From Bagarius yarrelli (Eukaryota > Chordata > Actinopteri > Siluriformes > Sisoridae): a stretch of 64,000 bases of DNA. This document shows positions 22,870 to 34,664 of this stretch, in pieces. The stretch covers positions 85,001 through 149,000 of the forward strand of contig VCAZ01000135.1 of NCBI GenBank assembly GCA_005784505.1, given 5' to 3'. Position 1 is the stretch's first letter, and each line of letters starts with the position of its first letter. The position numbers and the translations under genes were made by a program. Under the pieces are notes generated by a model that had not been told where the DNA came from, did not search any database, and saw nothing but the letters and a program-made list of their open reading frames with translations.

Positions 22870-23200
22870 AAGTCTTAAAGAAAAGCATTTTTCACATTTT
22901 CTTACCTTACAACATCAAACCTGAATGTATTTTATTAAGATTTTATGTACTGGACCATTATGTAATTGCCCTGTTTTAGCCCCATCCATCTTCCTATCAA
23001 CTCTTTAGGGCAAAAATTTTAACTTTGGTCTTATCTGACTTCTTTCAGAGTACAGGGTCTGTAAACTGAATGCACCCCACACTTTTTAGATTTTTTTTAT
23101 AATTTATTTATAATTATAAGAGAAATAAAAATCTGATTTGGCTTTTTTCAGTTTAAAAATACAATATTGCTGAAGATCAAAAAATATTCAATATATTCAG
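22870..23200. mobile_element. Deletion derivative of a Tc1 element
   Basis: Terminal-like sequence (TTTTTCACATTTTCTTACC, ATGTATTTTATTAAGATTTTATGT) leads into a short internal piece (CCCCATCCATCTTCCTATCA, GGTCTTATCTGAC), then the other subterminal end (CTGAATGCACCCCACACTTTT). This is the order of a Tc1 with most of the transposase lost, apparently the same family as the copy at 62.75 kb. Confidence 0.6.
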
Positions 23201-24122
23201 GTAAAATGTAATTCTACTTTAATATGTTTAAGTAATCTTTACTATAAAATTGATAAAGGTGGTATATACAATGTACATGTGTTATTGAGACTTCATAAAT
23301 ACACATAGTACAGGTAACTGTATTGCTTGGTTAGGATTTTAATATACTTTCTCTTTTACATAATTTTTTTCGCTGTTAAACAGACTATAAGCCATGCTGC
23401 CAAAAAAAAGTTCTAATCTTTCAAAGCGTCTATTTTCCAAGACCTCGGGAGATGTGGTGTGGTATTTTGCACCAATTTTGTAGCGGCAACTTAATGATCT
23501 GTTTGGTTGTGCGGTTAACCTTCTATAGATTGTTTTTTGTTTTTTTTAAACATATTTTACAGATGCTCAGTTTGATTAAAATCTGGGAGAATTAGAGGCC
23601 AACTCAACACTCAGAACTTGTTTTTCCAAACTATTGCTGCATATTCTTTGCAGTGTGGCATAGTGCACATTATAATGCTAAAAGAGAACACTATTTGTTT
23701 GCAGTGGTGTATAAAGTACCTGAAATCCATGAGTAAAAGTACAGATATCTTACTAGAAAATGACTTTTACTTAAAGTTAGTCACTGTTTAGAATATTACT
23801 TGGGTAAAAGTTTTAAAGTATCTGATATTTATTGTACTTAAGTATAAAATGTATTTTTTCAAATATTAAATTTACTTAAGTAATGAAAGTAAAAGTACAA
23901 GTAAATGCTGTAAATAAACTAAATACTTACTCTTTTTAAAAATAGAGCCTACCAACCCAAAAACAATGTCCTTATGCTGAGACTCACAAAAGAAGCCAGC
24001 AAGTATTAAAATTGTTCTATACTCAGTTTGAGCAGCAGGATTCAGTTTTAGTTCAGTTGTGTTCGGTTTTAACTCGGTTTCATACATTTTGTTTTCTTTG
24101 AATTAACGGCAAAACATGTTTA

Positions 24123-24154
24123 GGTTATATAATAATAATAATAATAATAATAAG
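24123..24154. repeat. (TAA)n microsatellite
   Basis: About ten consecutive TAA trinucleotides inside the Tol2-like element. Confidence 0.9.
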
Positions 24155-24394
24155 GCAGTTTTAAATGTCAAAAAATAACTGTTTATTTCAAATGTAAAAG
24201 ACTTAGATGTTTTTACATGAAAAATGATGTTTAACACCTTGAATCTGCACTATGTGTATGATTGCATAACTGCAATACTGATTATTTGCTCTAACATCTT
24301 AACATAAAGCTTTGACTTAAATTTACAAGAAGAATACAAAATAACACTCTCACTCACTTGCATGTATGTATATATGTATATATACATATATCTC

Positions 24395-24625
24395 ACGAGA
24401 CTAGCCTGATCTTGATAGAAGTTGCCCCACCACCTTTAGGCTGCATTTTCGATTTTTTCCTCCAATGTGGCACAGATCGGATATGACTCATGACAGTGTA
24501 GGCAGAAAAAAAAAGGATAGATCAGATTCGGGCCTCGTTCGTATGTGGTAACAAATTGGATATGAATCAGATTCATGCGTGTGCAATGTAAGTAGGCAGA
24601 TTTATTTTCACTAAACTAGATGTAT
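24395..24625. mobile_element. MITE-like sequence
   Basis: CACAGATCGGATATGACTCA and ATTGGATATGAATCAGATTC style repeats are typical of a common fish non-autonomous DNA element. No TIR pair was defined. Confidence 0.3.
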
Positions 24626-24729
24626 TTCGTATTGCATGGTGGGAAAATAGCCTATCCTACAGAAATGCATTAAAAACTGCTAGATTCGATTACTTTCAAT
24701 TTTTCTAGAAGAGAACAAACACAACCCTT

Positions 24730-26618
24730 GGTATTTATTTAAGTGGCTAAATTAAATTTAAGAATTACTTTAATTCCAAATTCAATACTATTAGAGATAA
24801 AATTGTGAACATGCAGCAAACAGCCGCAGTATTGCATTAGATCGTGCATTATGGATGCCCTGAGGAACAATTGGACTCATTTATTCCTATGGAGAGGAAG
24901 AGCTTTATAAACTCATCAAATCATCTAAACCAAAAATATGTATGTTAGACCTTATTCCGTCTAAGTCATGGGTCCGCTTCTGAATATAATTAATTAATTG
25001 TGATTAGGATATGTACCCAAAACATTTAAACTGGCTAGTTAATTAAAGACCAATCTCAAACCTCACGTTTCTGTCTAAGATACTAGAAAATGATATCTGT
25101 GAGGATTTTTAGTCAGGATTTAGATCCTATCATAGTACTGAGACTGCTATAACTGTAGTTACAAATGACCTGCTGCTATCAGCTTATAATGGTTGTCTCT
25201 CCCAATTAGTGCTATTGATCCTCAGTGCTGCGTTGACACTGTCGACAACATTCTTTTGAATAGTTTAGAAAGCTTTGTTGGCATCAGCGGAAGTGCGTTA
25301 GCATGGTTTAAATTATACTTATCTGACCGCCAACAATTTGTTGCAGTGAACAAAGAGTTATATTTCTTTGCAGCCCGTCGAAACTTACCAATTCGAATGC
25401 ATAGTTGATATAAAAAACTTTCTTATTGCTGTATCCTGAAAAAACATGGGTGTTAATTATCAGAAATAAATCCTCTGCATGTAAAAATCTAGATCACTGT
25501 CTAATACCTGATTGGCTGCTCTGTCAACCTTTTATTTAGGAACTTAAGCATGCTTTTCGACAGCAATTTTTCCTTTAAGAGTTACATTTCTAGCATTTGT
25601 AAAAATGCATTTTATCATCTTAAAAAAATATCTAAATTACGACCTATGCTCTCGAGGTCAAATGCAGAAAGTTTAGTTTGTGTGTTCATGACCTCAAGAT
25701 TAGACTATTGTAACGCTTCAGTGGTTGGTTGTTCTGCACGCCTAATAAAGAAGCTCCAGCTGGTCCAAAACGCAGCAGCTAGAGTTCTTACTTGAACCAA
25801 AAAAGTATGATCATATTAGCCTGGTTCTGTCAACACTGCACTGGCTACCTATTAATTATTAAATAGATTTTAAAATCCTGTTAATTACTTATAAAGTACC
25901 TGAGTGAGATCCTATCCTATTATAGGCCTCTATGTCCGCTGCGCTCTTTTTTTTTTTTTTTTTTTTATCCAGCGCCCAAACTTTGGAATAATTGACCCTG
26001 CACTGTTTGGGGGGCAGACACACTCCGTCAGTTTAAAACTAGATTAAAGACACATCTCTCTAACTTGGCCTACACATAATACATACATTTTCATTATTCA
26101 AATCTGTTAAAGGATTTTTAGGCTGCAATAGTCAGGTCAACCAAAACCAGAAACACCTCCAATAACACACAATATATTTGTATATCATAAGTCGAATGGC
26201 ATCTGTTCATCAATGTCTGTTCTTTGTTATTCCGAGCTCAACGTCGCCGCCATAACTTGGGAGAAAATGCAGTTTCTCAGTGATATCTTTTCTTCTAGAC
26301 GGCTATCCGGACAAGACCACAGAAACTTTGCTGCAGCATGGTTAAACTACTAGTCATCTAGTCAGAGGACAACTGACCCCCGACTGAGCCTGGTTTCTCC
26401 CAAGGTTTTTTTCTCCATTCTGTCAGCGATGGAGTTTTAGTCCAATGCTGCTGTTGCCTCTAGCTTGCTTAGATAGGGACTCAAAATCTATAGATATAAA
26501 TTTAATTTATTGTTTTATGAGTTTAATATTGGTTTTCTCATGTAATTCTGTAAAGCTGTTTTGAATCGATCCCGATTATTAAAAGCGCTTTATAAATAAA
26601 GGCAATGCAAATCAGGTG
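24730..26618 (+). mobile_element. L2-type LINE, degraded, nested in the hAT element
   Basis: The + strand holds L2 RT text in order: a GFRSYHSTETAITVV-like segment near 25115-25165, VDNILLNSLESFVGISGSAL (25240 on), then LDYCNASVVGC and LIKKLQLVQNAAARVLT (to 25795), and the 3' UTR ending AAAAGCGCTTTATAAATAAA near 26605. Large deletions and stops. It belongs to a different, older L2 subfamily than the 34.7-kb copy. Confidence 0.75.
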
Positions 26619-28487
26619 GACCCCAACAGCGATATAGAACATTATATTTTTACTATTAATTAATTTTGTTCACTGTAATAAATGTTCGAGACCCAGAAAA
26701 GAGGCAGTGGAAGTTTTAACAGTCCATGTTTTTTAAGGTTTTTTTTTTTTTTTTTTTTTATGTACCGCTTGTGCGAACACACACACGGCTCTCTTTCTCG
26801 GCGGTTGTCTACGATAAAAAAAAAATTGTTTTGCCGGCGTTTAAATATGATGCAGAAGCAACATATTAAATAATTTCATTTTTGTCCATTGATTATTGCG
26901 CCGTTTTAAACTTTTTTTTTTGTCAGTGCGTCCACCTTGGATTGTTTTGCCATGTATAGTGTAAATGCAGATATCAGGTACGTGTTAGTTTTAAGACAGA
27001 ATTTTAGCGGGCAACGGACATGGCAAAAAAAAGTTTGTGGCAAAACATTTTGCACAGTGTTTATATGCTGTTAATTACCTTATATAATTCATTAAAATAA
27101 AGTACAAGTTGTTTTTGGGGTATTTTTTAGGAATTTTGTGCATTTGTGTTTTTCAGTTGAGTCCCTATATTTTATCATTAGCGATTTAAAAAAAACTTCT
27201 CATCTTGTTCTTGAACCCAGTCTCGTGTCTTGTTAAGAAATTTGTGCATACCCTTGTCTCCCTTGTCTGGTTGTATTTAGGTGTAACAGCTGGAGAGAGC
27301 AAACATTTTCAACAGTTTGGATCTTCCACATTTGTTTCAAAGCGTGTTACATTTTCCAAATTGAACGACACACTTTTATGTATGCCTCATTGGGTGTGGC
27401 TTTTATGCCATCAATTGTAGCTATTAGGTTGAGTAGGTGACAAGCACAGCAGTGGTGCTTTGCTATTTGAAACTCAAAGCCATTATCTTCATTCAGAACT
27501 ACTGACACATCAACAAACTTAACTTATTTACCCCCCCCTTATTCTGTTCTGGTTAAGATGTTTTTGACTCGATTGCTGTTTTCATCTTCACCATCTTCAC
27601 CAATTTTATGAAATTAGAGCAGTTATTGGTAGTTGTTCTCAGAATCTTTACCCAAATTAAATACAATTTATATCATTCAGGGCACTTGCCAACACATCAA
27701 TGTGTGTGAACCTCTTAATTGTTTACAATGTGCAGTAACACCTATGAAGCTTCTCCTTCTGACAGGCCAACAGTCAGTGGTGGTGGCCATATGGTCAACT
27801 GCCCTCATGGCCTCAGTCACTGCATTCTTCATTACTTTGGAGGCATCATCAATCATAGAGCACAGGCTCAGCTGTGACATATTTTGCATTGGGCTGTAGT
27901 TCCTTCACAAAGTATTTAAAGGTTCTTGTTCAACAACACAGAAGGCATGCAGTCTTTGGACCATATACCTCACAATAACTTTGTCTATGAGCCTCTGAGA
28001 CACAGTCTAAGTTGTTTACTCTTTTCTGGTGGATGGAGTTGCAAAAGTCCTTTTTCTTTTGTTGATGTCAGTTTTGCATATTTTAAGGTTTTGTATAGAC
28101 TTTCTCTGAAACAGTGAGAGGCAACATTTTCTAAGCACAAGTTTAGCCATATGATTTAAAGCTACGTCAAAACATCAGTAAATTACCATTAACTGTCAAG
28201 TTATTCATCAACAAAATTGTTTGGAATTTAAAAAATTAAATGAACCGAGGTTGTGATCACTTTGCGTTTGTGATTTATTTAATGCTAGCACCGTACCACT
28301 GAATCGTCAATCTGATTTGCAGTCTTTGGTCCTTAGGTTTTATTTTGTAGTGGTAACAAATGTCCTTTCAGGGAATGTATCGGAGTAAAAGTAAAGAATC
28401 TATTGAAGAAATGTAGTCGAGTAAAACTAAAAATACTAAAAAAGAAAAATACTTGAATACTTGTTAAGAAGCATTTTTACTTCCCTG

Positions 28488-29055
28488 CTAATTTTGTACA
28501 TTTGCTCACTGAAAAAGAAATGATTGGTCTATAATTTTAATGGTAGGTTTAATAATGGGAAGAGACAGAATGGCAACAAAAATATCCAGAACAATGCATT
28601 TTAAATAATTCATAAATTTACTTAGTAAATAAATATTTGAGCTTCTAGACTTTTAAACAGGTAACACTTAGCTTGTTACCTGAATAAAAGACACCTGTTA
28701 ATAGGAGCAGTCTGTTGACCAAGTTTCTGTACCCTTGGGTCAGTGGAGACGTGTGAGCCCCAATCCGTTCTTGAAGCTCCTTGAAATCGAGAAAAGGGGC
28801 AGGAACTTGTTTACTGGTGCTTCAAGATCCTCGCAGGGTTGGCATCTTCTCCCTAAAGGTCTGTCAGTGCTGTTGTAAGTTTTATTGGTACCTCAGGGGC
28901 ATGTTTAACTTGCCCCAGAGAAAGAGAGAGGGAAAAGAGAGAGAAAGTTATACATTATAAGTTGTCCATATTGTTGTGTAAAAGAAACCATATTCCTCCC
29001 AAAGTGTAAAGGCTTATGAAAGCACTTAGAGTTTATCGGGTGCTTGACTTACATT
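28488..29055. other. No gene seen
   Basis: AT-rich spacer with a short GAGA-rich patch near 28920-28950. The GC-richer part at 28680-28900 has no recognisable coding or repeat signature. Confidence 0.4.
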
Positions 29056-29190
29056 AATCTCTTTTATACAACTGAGCAACTGGAGTTTAAGGGTCTTGCT
29101 CAAGGGCCCAGCAGTAACAACTGGGTGGTGCTGGGAATTAAACCACAATCTTCCAATTAGCAGACAATGTGCTACCACTTTCCCTATAAT
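29056..29190 (-). mobile_element. tRNA-derived SINE fragment
   Basis: TTAAGGGTCTTGCTCAAGGG CCCAGCAG-type text in reverse orientation, with GGGAATTAAACCAC as a decayed B box and CTACCACTTTCCC at the 5' end. Same family as 30010-30200. Confidence 0.65.
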
Positions 29191-29428
29191 GTTCATAATC
29201 ATAATATGTATTATTGTAATGATCATAATGCTCCACCATAACGCATAAATTATGCATGCGCATAGAGAAACACACTTAAACTAATAATGTCTAAATGCAA
29301 AGGTATAAATTGAAAAAAAACCTGTAGTTTTTATGTCCGCTATGCGGAGTTTGGAAAAACACACCTGCTTGTCTTCAGTATGTGCTACACAACTTGTCTT
29401 TTCAGTTACCATATGTGTATTTGTTTTG

Positions 29429-29483
29429 CCTTTTATGTGCTATCAAAGTTTAACCCTATTAAACTTTGATAGCACATAAAAGG
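29429..29483. repeat. Perfect 24-bp hairpin next to a SINE
   Basis: CCTTTTATGTGCTATCAAAG + TTTA (29429-29452) is the exact reverse complement of 29460-29483, with a 7-base loop. The right arm merges into the 5' end of the SINE. Confidence 0.85.
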
Positions 29484-29736
29484 GGGCAGGGTGGCTCAAA
29501 TGGTTAAGGTGCTGAGTTGTTAATCTGAAGACCAGAAACACCTGGGTTCAAGCCCCACCTCCGGCAAGTCAACCACTGTTGGGTCCTTGAGCAAGACCCT
29601 TAACCCCTCCTGCTCCAGGGGCGCTGTATCATAGCTGACCCTGCGCTCTGACCCCAACTTACTAAGATGGGATATGCGAAAAATGCATTTCATTGGCTCT
29701 GTACATGTACCTTGCACAATGACAATGAATTGAATA
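29478..29736 (+). mobile_element. tRNA-derived SINE, full length
   Basis: The 5' part has pol III boxes: an A-box-like GTGGCTCAAATGGTTAAGG and a B-box-like GGGTTCAAGCCCC. The body has CTTGAGCAAGACCCTTAACC and GACCCTGCGCTCTGACCCC. The tail has CATTTCATTGGCTCTGTACA and TGTACCTTGCACAATGACAA. A near-identical copy lies on the other strand at 58825-59083, so the family was recently active. Confidence 0.8.
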
Positions 29737-30009
29737 TACTATACTATACTATTAAAAGAAAAAAAAGTGCCTATTAGTCTTAAGTCTAAAAAACTCAATA
29801 TTGTACTTAATTTTTGGCTTTTATTTATTTTATTTTTTTTACAAGAAATCCATCTATTAAAGTAGAGTCACAAAATTATGTAAACACTTGGTTGATCAGA
29901 GTAGGGATGTAATTACATTGGTAAATAAAACCCTGCAGATTAAATGTATATCAGAGCGGCATCTTATAGTTACACTGGGCGAGTTACAGGATACATTTTG
30001 GCCAGTTTA

Positions 30010-30197
30010 CATTTACAGCATTTGGCAGACGCTCTTATCCAGGGCGACTTACATTTCTCATACACCTGAGCAATGGGGGTTAAGGGCCTTGCTCAGGGGC
30101 CCAGCAGTAATGGCTTGGTGAAGCCACAATCTTCGGGTTGGCAGTCCAACACCTTGGCAGTCCAACACCTTAACCATGAGCCACCACTTTCCCACGT
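30010..30197 (-). mobile_element. SINE, reverse orientation
   Basis: Starts with the 3' tail TTACATTTACAGCATTTGGCA and CGCTCTTATCCAGGGCGACT, continues through AAGGGCCTTGCTCAGGGGCC, and ends with CCTTAACCATGAGCCACCAC. A short tandem duplication of TTGGCAGTCCAACACC lies near 30138-30170. Confidence 0.75.
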
Positions 30198-30221
30198 GAA
30201 CCTAGTAGAGATGCTGCTTTT

Positions 30222-30398
30222 TGTGGTAGTGCAGTGGTTAAGGCTATTTGAAGGATCAGTGTTCAAAGTTGCCTTTGCTGGGCCCCTAGGCAAGGCCCTT
30301 AACCCAGAGTTGCTCAGGGGAAAAAAAGATGATACATGAGATGCAAGTCACCCTGGATAAGGCTGCCTGACAATTGGCATAAATTTAAATATAAATGC
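30222..30398 (+). mobile_element. SINE, forward orientation
   Basis: GTGGTAGTGCAGTGGTTAAGG (A-box region), GGCAAGGCCCTTAACCC and CACCCTGGATAAGGCTGCC, same family as the preceding element. The two 5' ends face each other about 25-30 bases apart. Confidence 0.75.
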
Positions 30399-30879
30399 TG
30401 CTTTATAAGGCATCCTGAGTGGTTTTGGAGACTCTCGGATTATATGGGTAAAAGATATGAACATGGTAGTTGATGCAATCTTAGACCACAGTCAGCCAGG
30501 CAAAATGCGGCCCTGTAAATCAGTCTTCATGCTAAAGCAAGTGTGTACTTCTCTGATGATTGAAGGTTGCTTAATTCATAGTTATTTTAGTTCTAAGAAC
30601 ATTGCTAAACTGTACAATTGCCGTTTGTGGATTTTTGGAGCAAATAACAGATTTATCCCCACCAGTCCAAATGTCCCAGCATTTAAAAATTGACTCAAAT
30701 TGATTTTATTAATCCACTAACCTATATTTAGCTCCATCAGTAGGGGTGGCATAGGAGGCACTTAAAGCATAAATAAGTGGTTATGATACAATATGGGGAC
30801 ACTGGGGAGGTGTCTCGTATACAAGGCCAGGAAAATTAATGCAGAATTTAGGGATTTCTACCTGAATCTTTACACTTCT

Positions 30880-31150
30880 CGCATCAGAAATAGAACAATT
30901 TCTCTGCTCACTTAACAGCTCCTCTCTCAATAAAATTCAAAGGAAGCTCTTGGATGCTCTTATAACAGAGGGTTTCATTTCAGAAGCAATCAAGAATGAA
31001 GGAAAGGCTCCAGGTCCAGACAGATTTTAGATGAACTTTTGAACTCAGAATTAACACCTCTATGAAAATATATGTATGAGGAGGCTTTTGAAAGGGAGGC
31101 TGTGATTTTAGTCATTTTAAATGAAGGAGAAAAAACGTTGTTTTGGTTTT
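30880..31150 (+). mobile_element. L1-clade LINE fragment
   Basis: Frameshifted + strand text around the conserved APGPD-like region of an L1-type RT (GAAAGGCTCCAGGTCCAGAC), followed by YEEAFEREAVILVILNEGEK. Short and dead. Confidence 0.5.
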
Positions 31151-31159
31151 ACTGATTTT

Positions 31160-31415
31160 TGTAGTCATAAATCTGGACAAGACGATGGAAACCAGAATCT
31201 GCACAATCACAATCATAGCTGCAGTATGAACTTGCATCTGTCGCCTCTGGCTTGCTTAGTTTAAAAATCTTAATTTACATATAATAGTTAAACTGAACTG
31301 TTTGTTTGCTGTTGTTCTTGTACTAACACACTATTCTGCTATTTGATTTTGTAAAGCTGCTTTGACACAATCTCTGTTGTTAAAATCAATATGGAAATAA
31401 AGGTGCTTTGATTTT
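31160..31415 (+). mobile_element. L2-like 3' UTR/tail
   Basis: TTTTGTAAAGCTGCTTTGAC, ACAATCTCTGTTGTTAAAA and GAAATAAAGGTGC form the usual L2 3' end in + orientation, diverged. Confidence 0.55.
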
Positions 31416-32130
31416 CTTGCTAACTGTTTACAGAAAGTAATTTTTGCTAAAATACATCCTAATCTGGTAGATTTTTGACACTCCTCTGAATGATAGCTCC
31501 TGTTGCTGAAACAAAACAAACCGAAACTGGGGCAAAGTCATAGGCCTGTTATCGTCTGGCCACATACGTTTCATTAAAAGGAAATCATTATCCACGAAGG
31601 CAGGACGAAGAAGTAAAAACTTTACTATTGCAGCAGAGGTGCTGTCTGAACTTTACAAACTGAGCCTAAAACCACCACTGTTGTTCCTGACTAGACTCAC
31701 TATCACAACAAAAGAGTTTAACAGGAAAAGGCTTGCTTCAGTCACTGAAGCTGTAGATTTTATTGCACATTTACGTTCACCTGAGGAAAAGTGTCTGATG
31801 ATTCAGCATAGGCTAATGTTATTTGTTTTGATTTTTATATATTTTTTAAATGTTTGTTCTGTTTATTCTAGAATGGTTTGTGGGTTTTTTTTCTTTTTTT
31901 TTCTTTTGTTATTGTGTTTGTTTCCCTTTTTTCTCATTGCAGAAGGACATGCAACTTCAAGCTTCCTTAATGCTATAAACCATACTTGAATACACAGTTT
32001 GAACCAGTACAAATGATTAAGGATGGTCATTATGTCATAGTTTTGGACCTGTTACAGAACCTCTCAGTTTACCAGTTTTCACTTCACTTTTCTTAGACAG
32101 GCTTTTGGAAGTTGATGAAACATATGTGAG
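31416..32130. other. No gene seen
   Basis: An open frame at 31639-31989 is partly a T-rich low-complexity run and has no domain that I recognise. It may be the upstream part of the hAT element that follows. Confidence 0.35.
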
Positions 32131-33312
32131 TATATGTTTATACACATTGCTGGTAAACTCGTGTGTCTTATTTGTGGAGCTAATGTGGCTGTAATTAAGA
32201 AGACGACACTTCGAGACAAAACATCAGGATAAGCTGAAAAACCTAAATGCAGAGCAGAAGCTACAGAAAGTAGAAGAGTTAAAAAAGAATCTGACATCTC
32301 AGCAGACGTTTTTCATCAAAGCGAAATCACAAAGTAAAGCTTCTGTGAAAGCAAGCTTTATTGTGGCATTCACTGAGGTAAGAGTTTCTGAAGAGCTGCA
32401 TAATCAAGGTGTGCGATGTCATGTGTCCCGACAAAAAGCAGATGTTAGCAAATGTAGGTCTGGGTGGAAATAACGTTGGTGATCGGGTTTGTGAGATGGC
32501 CACTGATTTAGGAACACAGTTAATTGAAAGAAGCAAAGACTTTATTGCATACTCTCTTGCTGTGAATGAAAGTACTGACATGACGAACACTGCACAGCTA
32601 GCCATCTTCATCCGTGGAGTGGACTTCAATTTGTGCGTTACAGAGGAAATATTAGACATTAAATCGATGCACAGGACAACAATGTAAAAAGACATTTTTG
32701 AAAACGTATGTCAAAGTGTAACCGACATAAAACTGCCCTGGGAGAAACTTATTGCACTTACAACAGATGGTGCACCAGTGATGTGCGGTGAAAAAAGTGG
32801 GCTAGTGGGGAGGATGCGGGTAAAGATGCAGGAGGAGATCTGTAGTGGTGAGGTGACAGCATATCACTGCATCATACATCAGGAAATGCTGTGTGGTAAA
32901 GTGTTAAAAATAAAAACATTTAACGAGCACTGTAACGCAAACCGTAAACTTTATCCGAGCTAAAGGTTTAAATCAACAGCAATTTCAGTCTTTTTTGCGA
33001 GAAATAGATTCAGAGTTTGCTGACATTCCTTATCATATAGAGGTGCATTGGTTGAGTCAAAGAAAAGTTCTCAATAAAGTTCTCAATAAAGTTCTCAATA
33101 AAGTTTTTGAGGTATGCAAAAAAATTTGTCAGTTCATGGACAGTTCAAGGAAAGAACTCAGTTTTGCGAGATAAGAAGTGTAAATGTGAGTTGGCGTTTC
33201 TGGCTGATATAACAGCTTATGATGCATTGAAGGCATTTCAAGTGAAGCTGCTCTTATCGGAGACACAAATGCACCAGTGCAACTTGCCTCACTTTTCCTG
33301 TTTCTATTTTGT
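32131..33312 (+). pseudogene. hAT transposase relic of the GTF2IRD2/ZBED type
   Basis: The + strand holds successive blocks of a hAT-superfamily transposase like the one domesticated in GTF2IRD2: a decayed BED-finger start (LICGANVAVIK, 32155 on), an ESTDMTNTAQLAIFIRGVD segment (32565-32625), LTTDGAPVMCGEKSGLVGRM (32756 on), TAYHCIIHQEMLCGKVLK, RAKGLN near 32955, and KELSFARDKKC-like sequence near 33160. Several frameshifts and stops separate them. Hence a dead copy, not a host gene. It carries an in-frame 12-bp triplication at 33069-33104. Confidence 0.75.
33069..33104. repeat. 12-bp tandem triplication inside the hAT frame
   Basis: GTTCTCAATAAA occurs three times head to tail, keeping the reading frame and giving three VLNK tetrapeptides. 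Confidence 0.9.
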
Positions 33313-33769
33313 TGTTTAATATTTTTAGTCAATATTTGGCCATCTGGCTTTGCAGTCACAATACATGTAAATGTATCATTCGCAATTTTGCAGCAAATGG
33401 TTTTATAAAACAATTTAGGTGAATTCAGAGACGTGGTAGTTAAGAAGACAGAAGTCGGTACATAGTAAAGAGTCAATAACCGGGCAAACAAATCCAAAAC
33501 ACAAGAGCAAGAGGCGTAAACTAAACTAAGCATAGAGATAAACCATGAATACATAACAATAAACAAAAACGCTTAGTATAGAGCAAACAATACTTCCCAA
33601 AGAAGAGTTTGTGATGCTAGCTTATGTAGCTAGCAAAACTGAAAGAAGCACCAGAAGTGCTGATGCAGTGGCTAGTATTCAGGTGATGGAGTCCTCTGGT
33701 TATTGTTGGTAATTCGAGGGAGTTTGGAAGTGAATCTCTTTGAAGTAATTCTTTAATCATGTTTGTTAA

Positions 33770-34350
33770 AGGGGTCAATAACGCGATTTAAAAATTATTT
33801 AAAATACTTCATTAGAAAGCCATCTGGTCCAGACGCCTTGTTATTTTTGAATATCTAAATCTTGGTTGTCTAAATTCAATAATTTATTATCTTCATCATT
33901 GATGTTAGTTAATTGAATTTTATTTAAAAGATTGTTAGCATTAATATTTACCTGATTACTCAGTTTGGTATGAGATTTAATAAAAATCCTTTAAATCCCT
34001 AAATTTTTATTTGGGATCCTTTATATATTTTCCATCGTTTGATTGTATTGAGTGACTATAATTTTTTTAATTTGCTGTGACCATAATCTACTAGTTTTAT
34101 CTCGAAATTCATATATTTTGTTCTGGTCATAGTAGATTTAGCCTTATTGTTGTGTCAAACATTTCTTATTATTAGTCATTGAATGTTCCAATTCTAATGA
34201 TCTCATATCCTTTTCTTACTGATAAGACAGCTTTCTTATCTTTTAGTTTATAGGCCCCATATGAAAGAATGTGTCCTCTCATATATGCCTTAAGTGCCTT
34301 CTATATTGTAAGGCAGAATAAGCGTTGAGAATAAAGAATAAAGTCCGGGT
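33770..34350 (-). mobile_element. L1-clade LINE fragment
   Basis: The minus strand carries a degraded KASGPDGF-like RT motif (33810-33835) and, upstream, an ALKAYMRGHIISYG-like segment (34245-34300) typical of fish L1 elements. Many stops. Confidence 0.6.
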
Positions 34351-34384
34351 CTTTAGCATATAAACTCTAAATCTCCAGTTTTTG

Positions 34385-34640
34385 GAGTGGGTATAGCCTC
34401 TAATAGGGGTAGGGAAAAGAAGGGGGTTACATTAACATAGCCTGAAGGACAGCCTACCAAAATCTGTATAAATACTAAAGGATTCTTGTCTGTTGTGTGG
34501 AGATCTTGATGACCACCGAACTGCTGAGTGTGTTCTAATCTCCAATAAAAGATTCCTGCAACATACTCAAGTCTCCTCCTGCTCTTCTACTGGTCTCCGG
34601 TTAATTAACAACCGTTAGTGCCATGACCCAGATAGACATT
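34385..34640 (+). mobile_element. LTR and primer-binding-site remnant of a retrovirus-like element
   Basis: The stretch has the order of a retroviral LTR: a TATA-like TGTATAAATACT near 34468, a poly(A) hexamer AATAAA near 34544, a C/T-rich R-U5 region, and then TGCCATGACCCAGAT at about 34619-34634, which resembles a tRNA-primer-binding site. The element is cut off soon after by an L2 insertion at about 34665. No coding region is attached. Degraded. Confidence 0.55.
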
Positions 34641-34664
34641 AACACAATAAATCCAATACAAAAA

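Larger units (their letters stand above)
23702..28487 (-). mobile_element. Tol2-like hAT element, decayed, with nested L2
   Basis: The left end CAGTGGTGTATAAAGTACC and subterminal AAGTAAAAGTAC-type repeats (23.70-23.92 kb), plus a right end with GAGTAAAAGTAAAG and TTTTTACTTCCCTG, have the layout of Tol2-type hAT ends. The minus strand encodes hAT transposase pieces: the TTTDCWPVRRRSFIGVTAH segment (27677-27889) and, lower down, CACHLLNLIATIDGIK and EAYIKVCRSIWK. Stops and frameshifts break it. No matching 8-bp target duplication was found, so the outer limits are approximate. Confidence 0.65.

Noticed and set aside
29478..29560. Possible functional tRNA gene
   Set aside because: A and B boxes are present, but the sequence continues into a SINE body, and a near-identical copy exists elsewhere. 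It is a tRNA-derived SINE.
32131..33312. Host gene of the GTF2IRD2 or ZBED type
   Set aside because: Multiple stops and frameshifts and no introns. It fits a dead hAT transposon.
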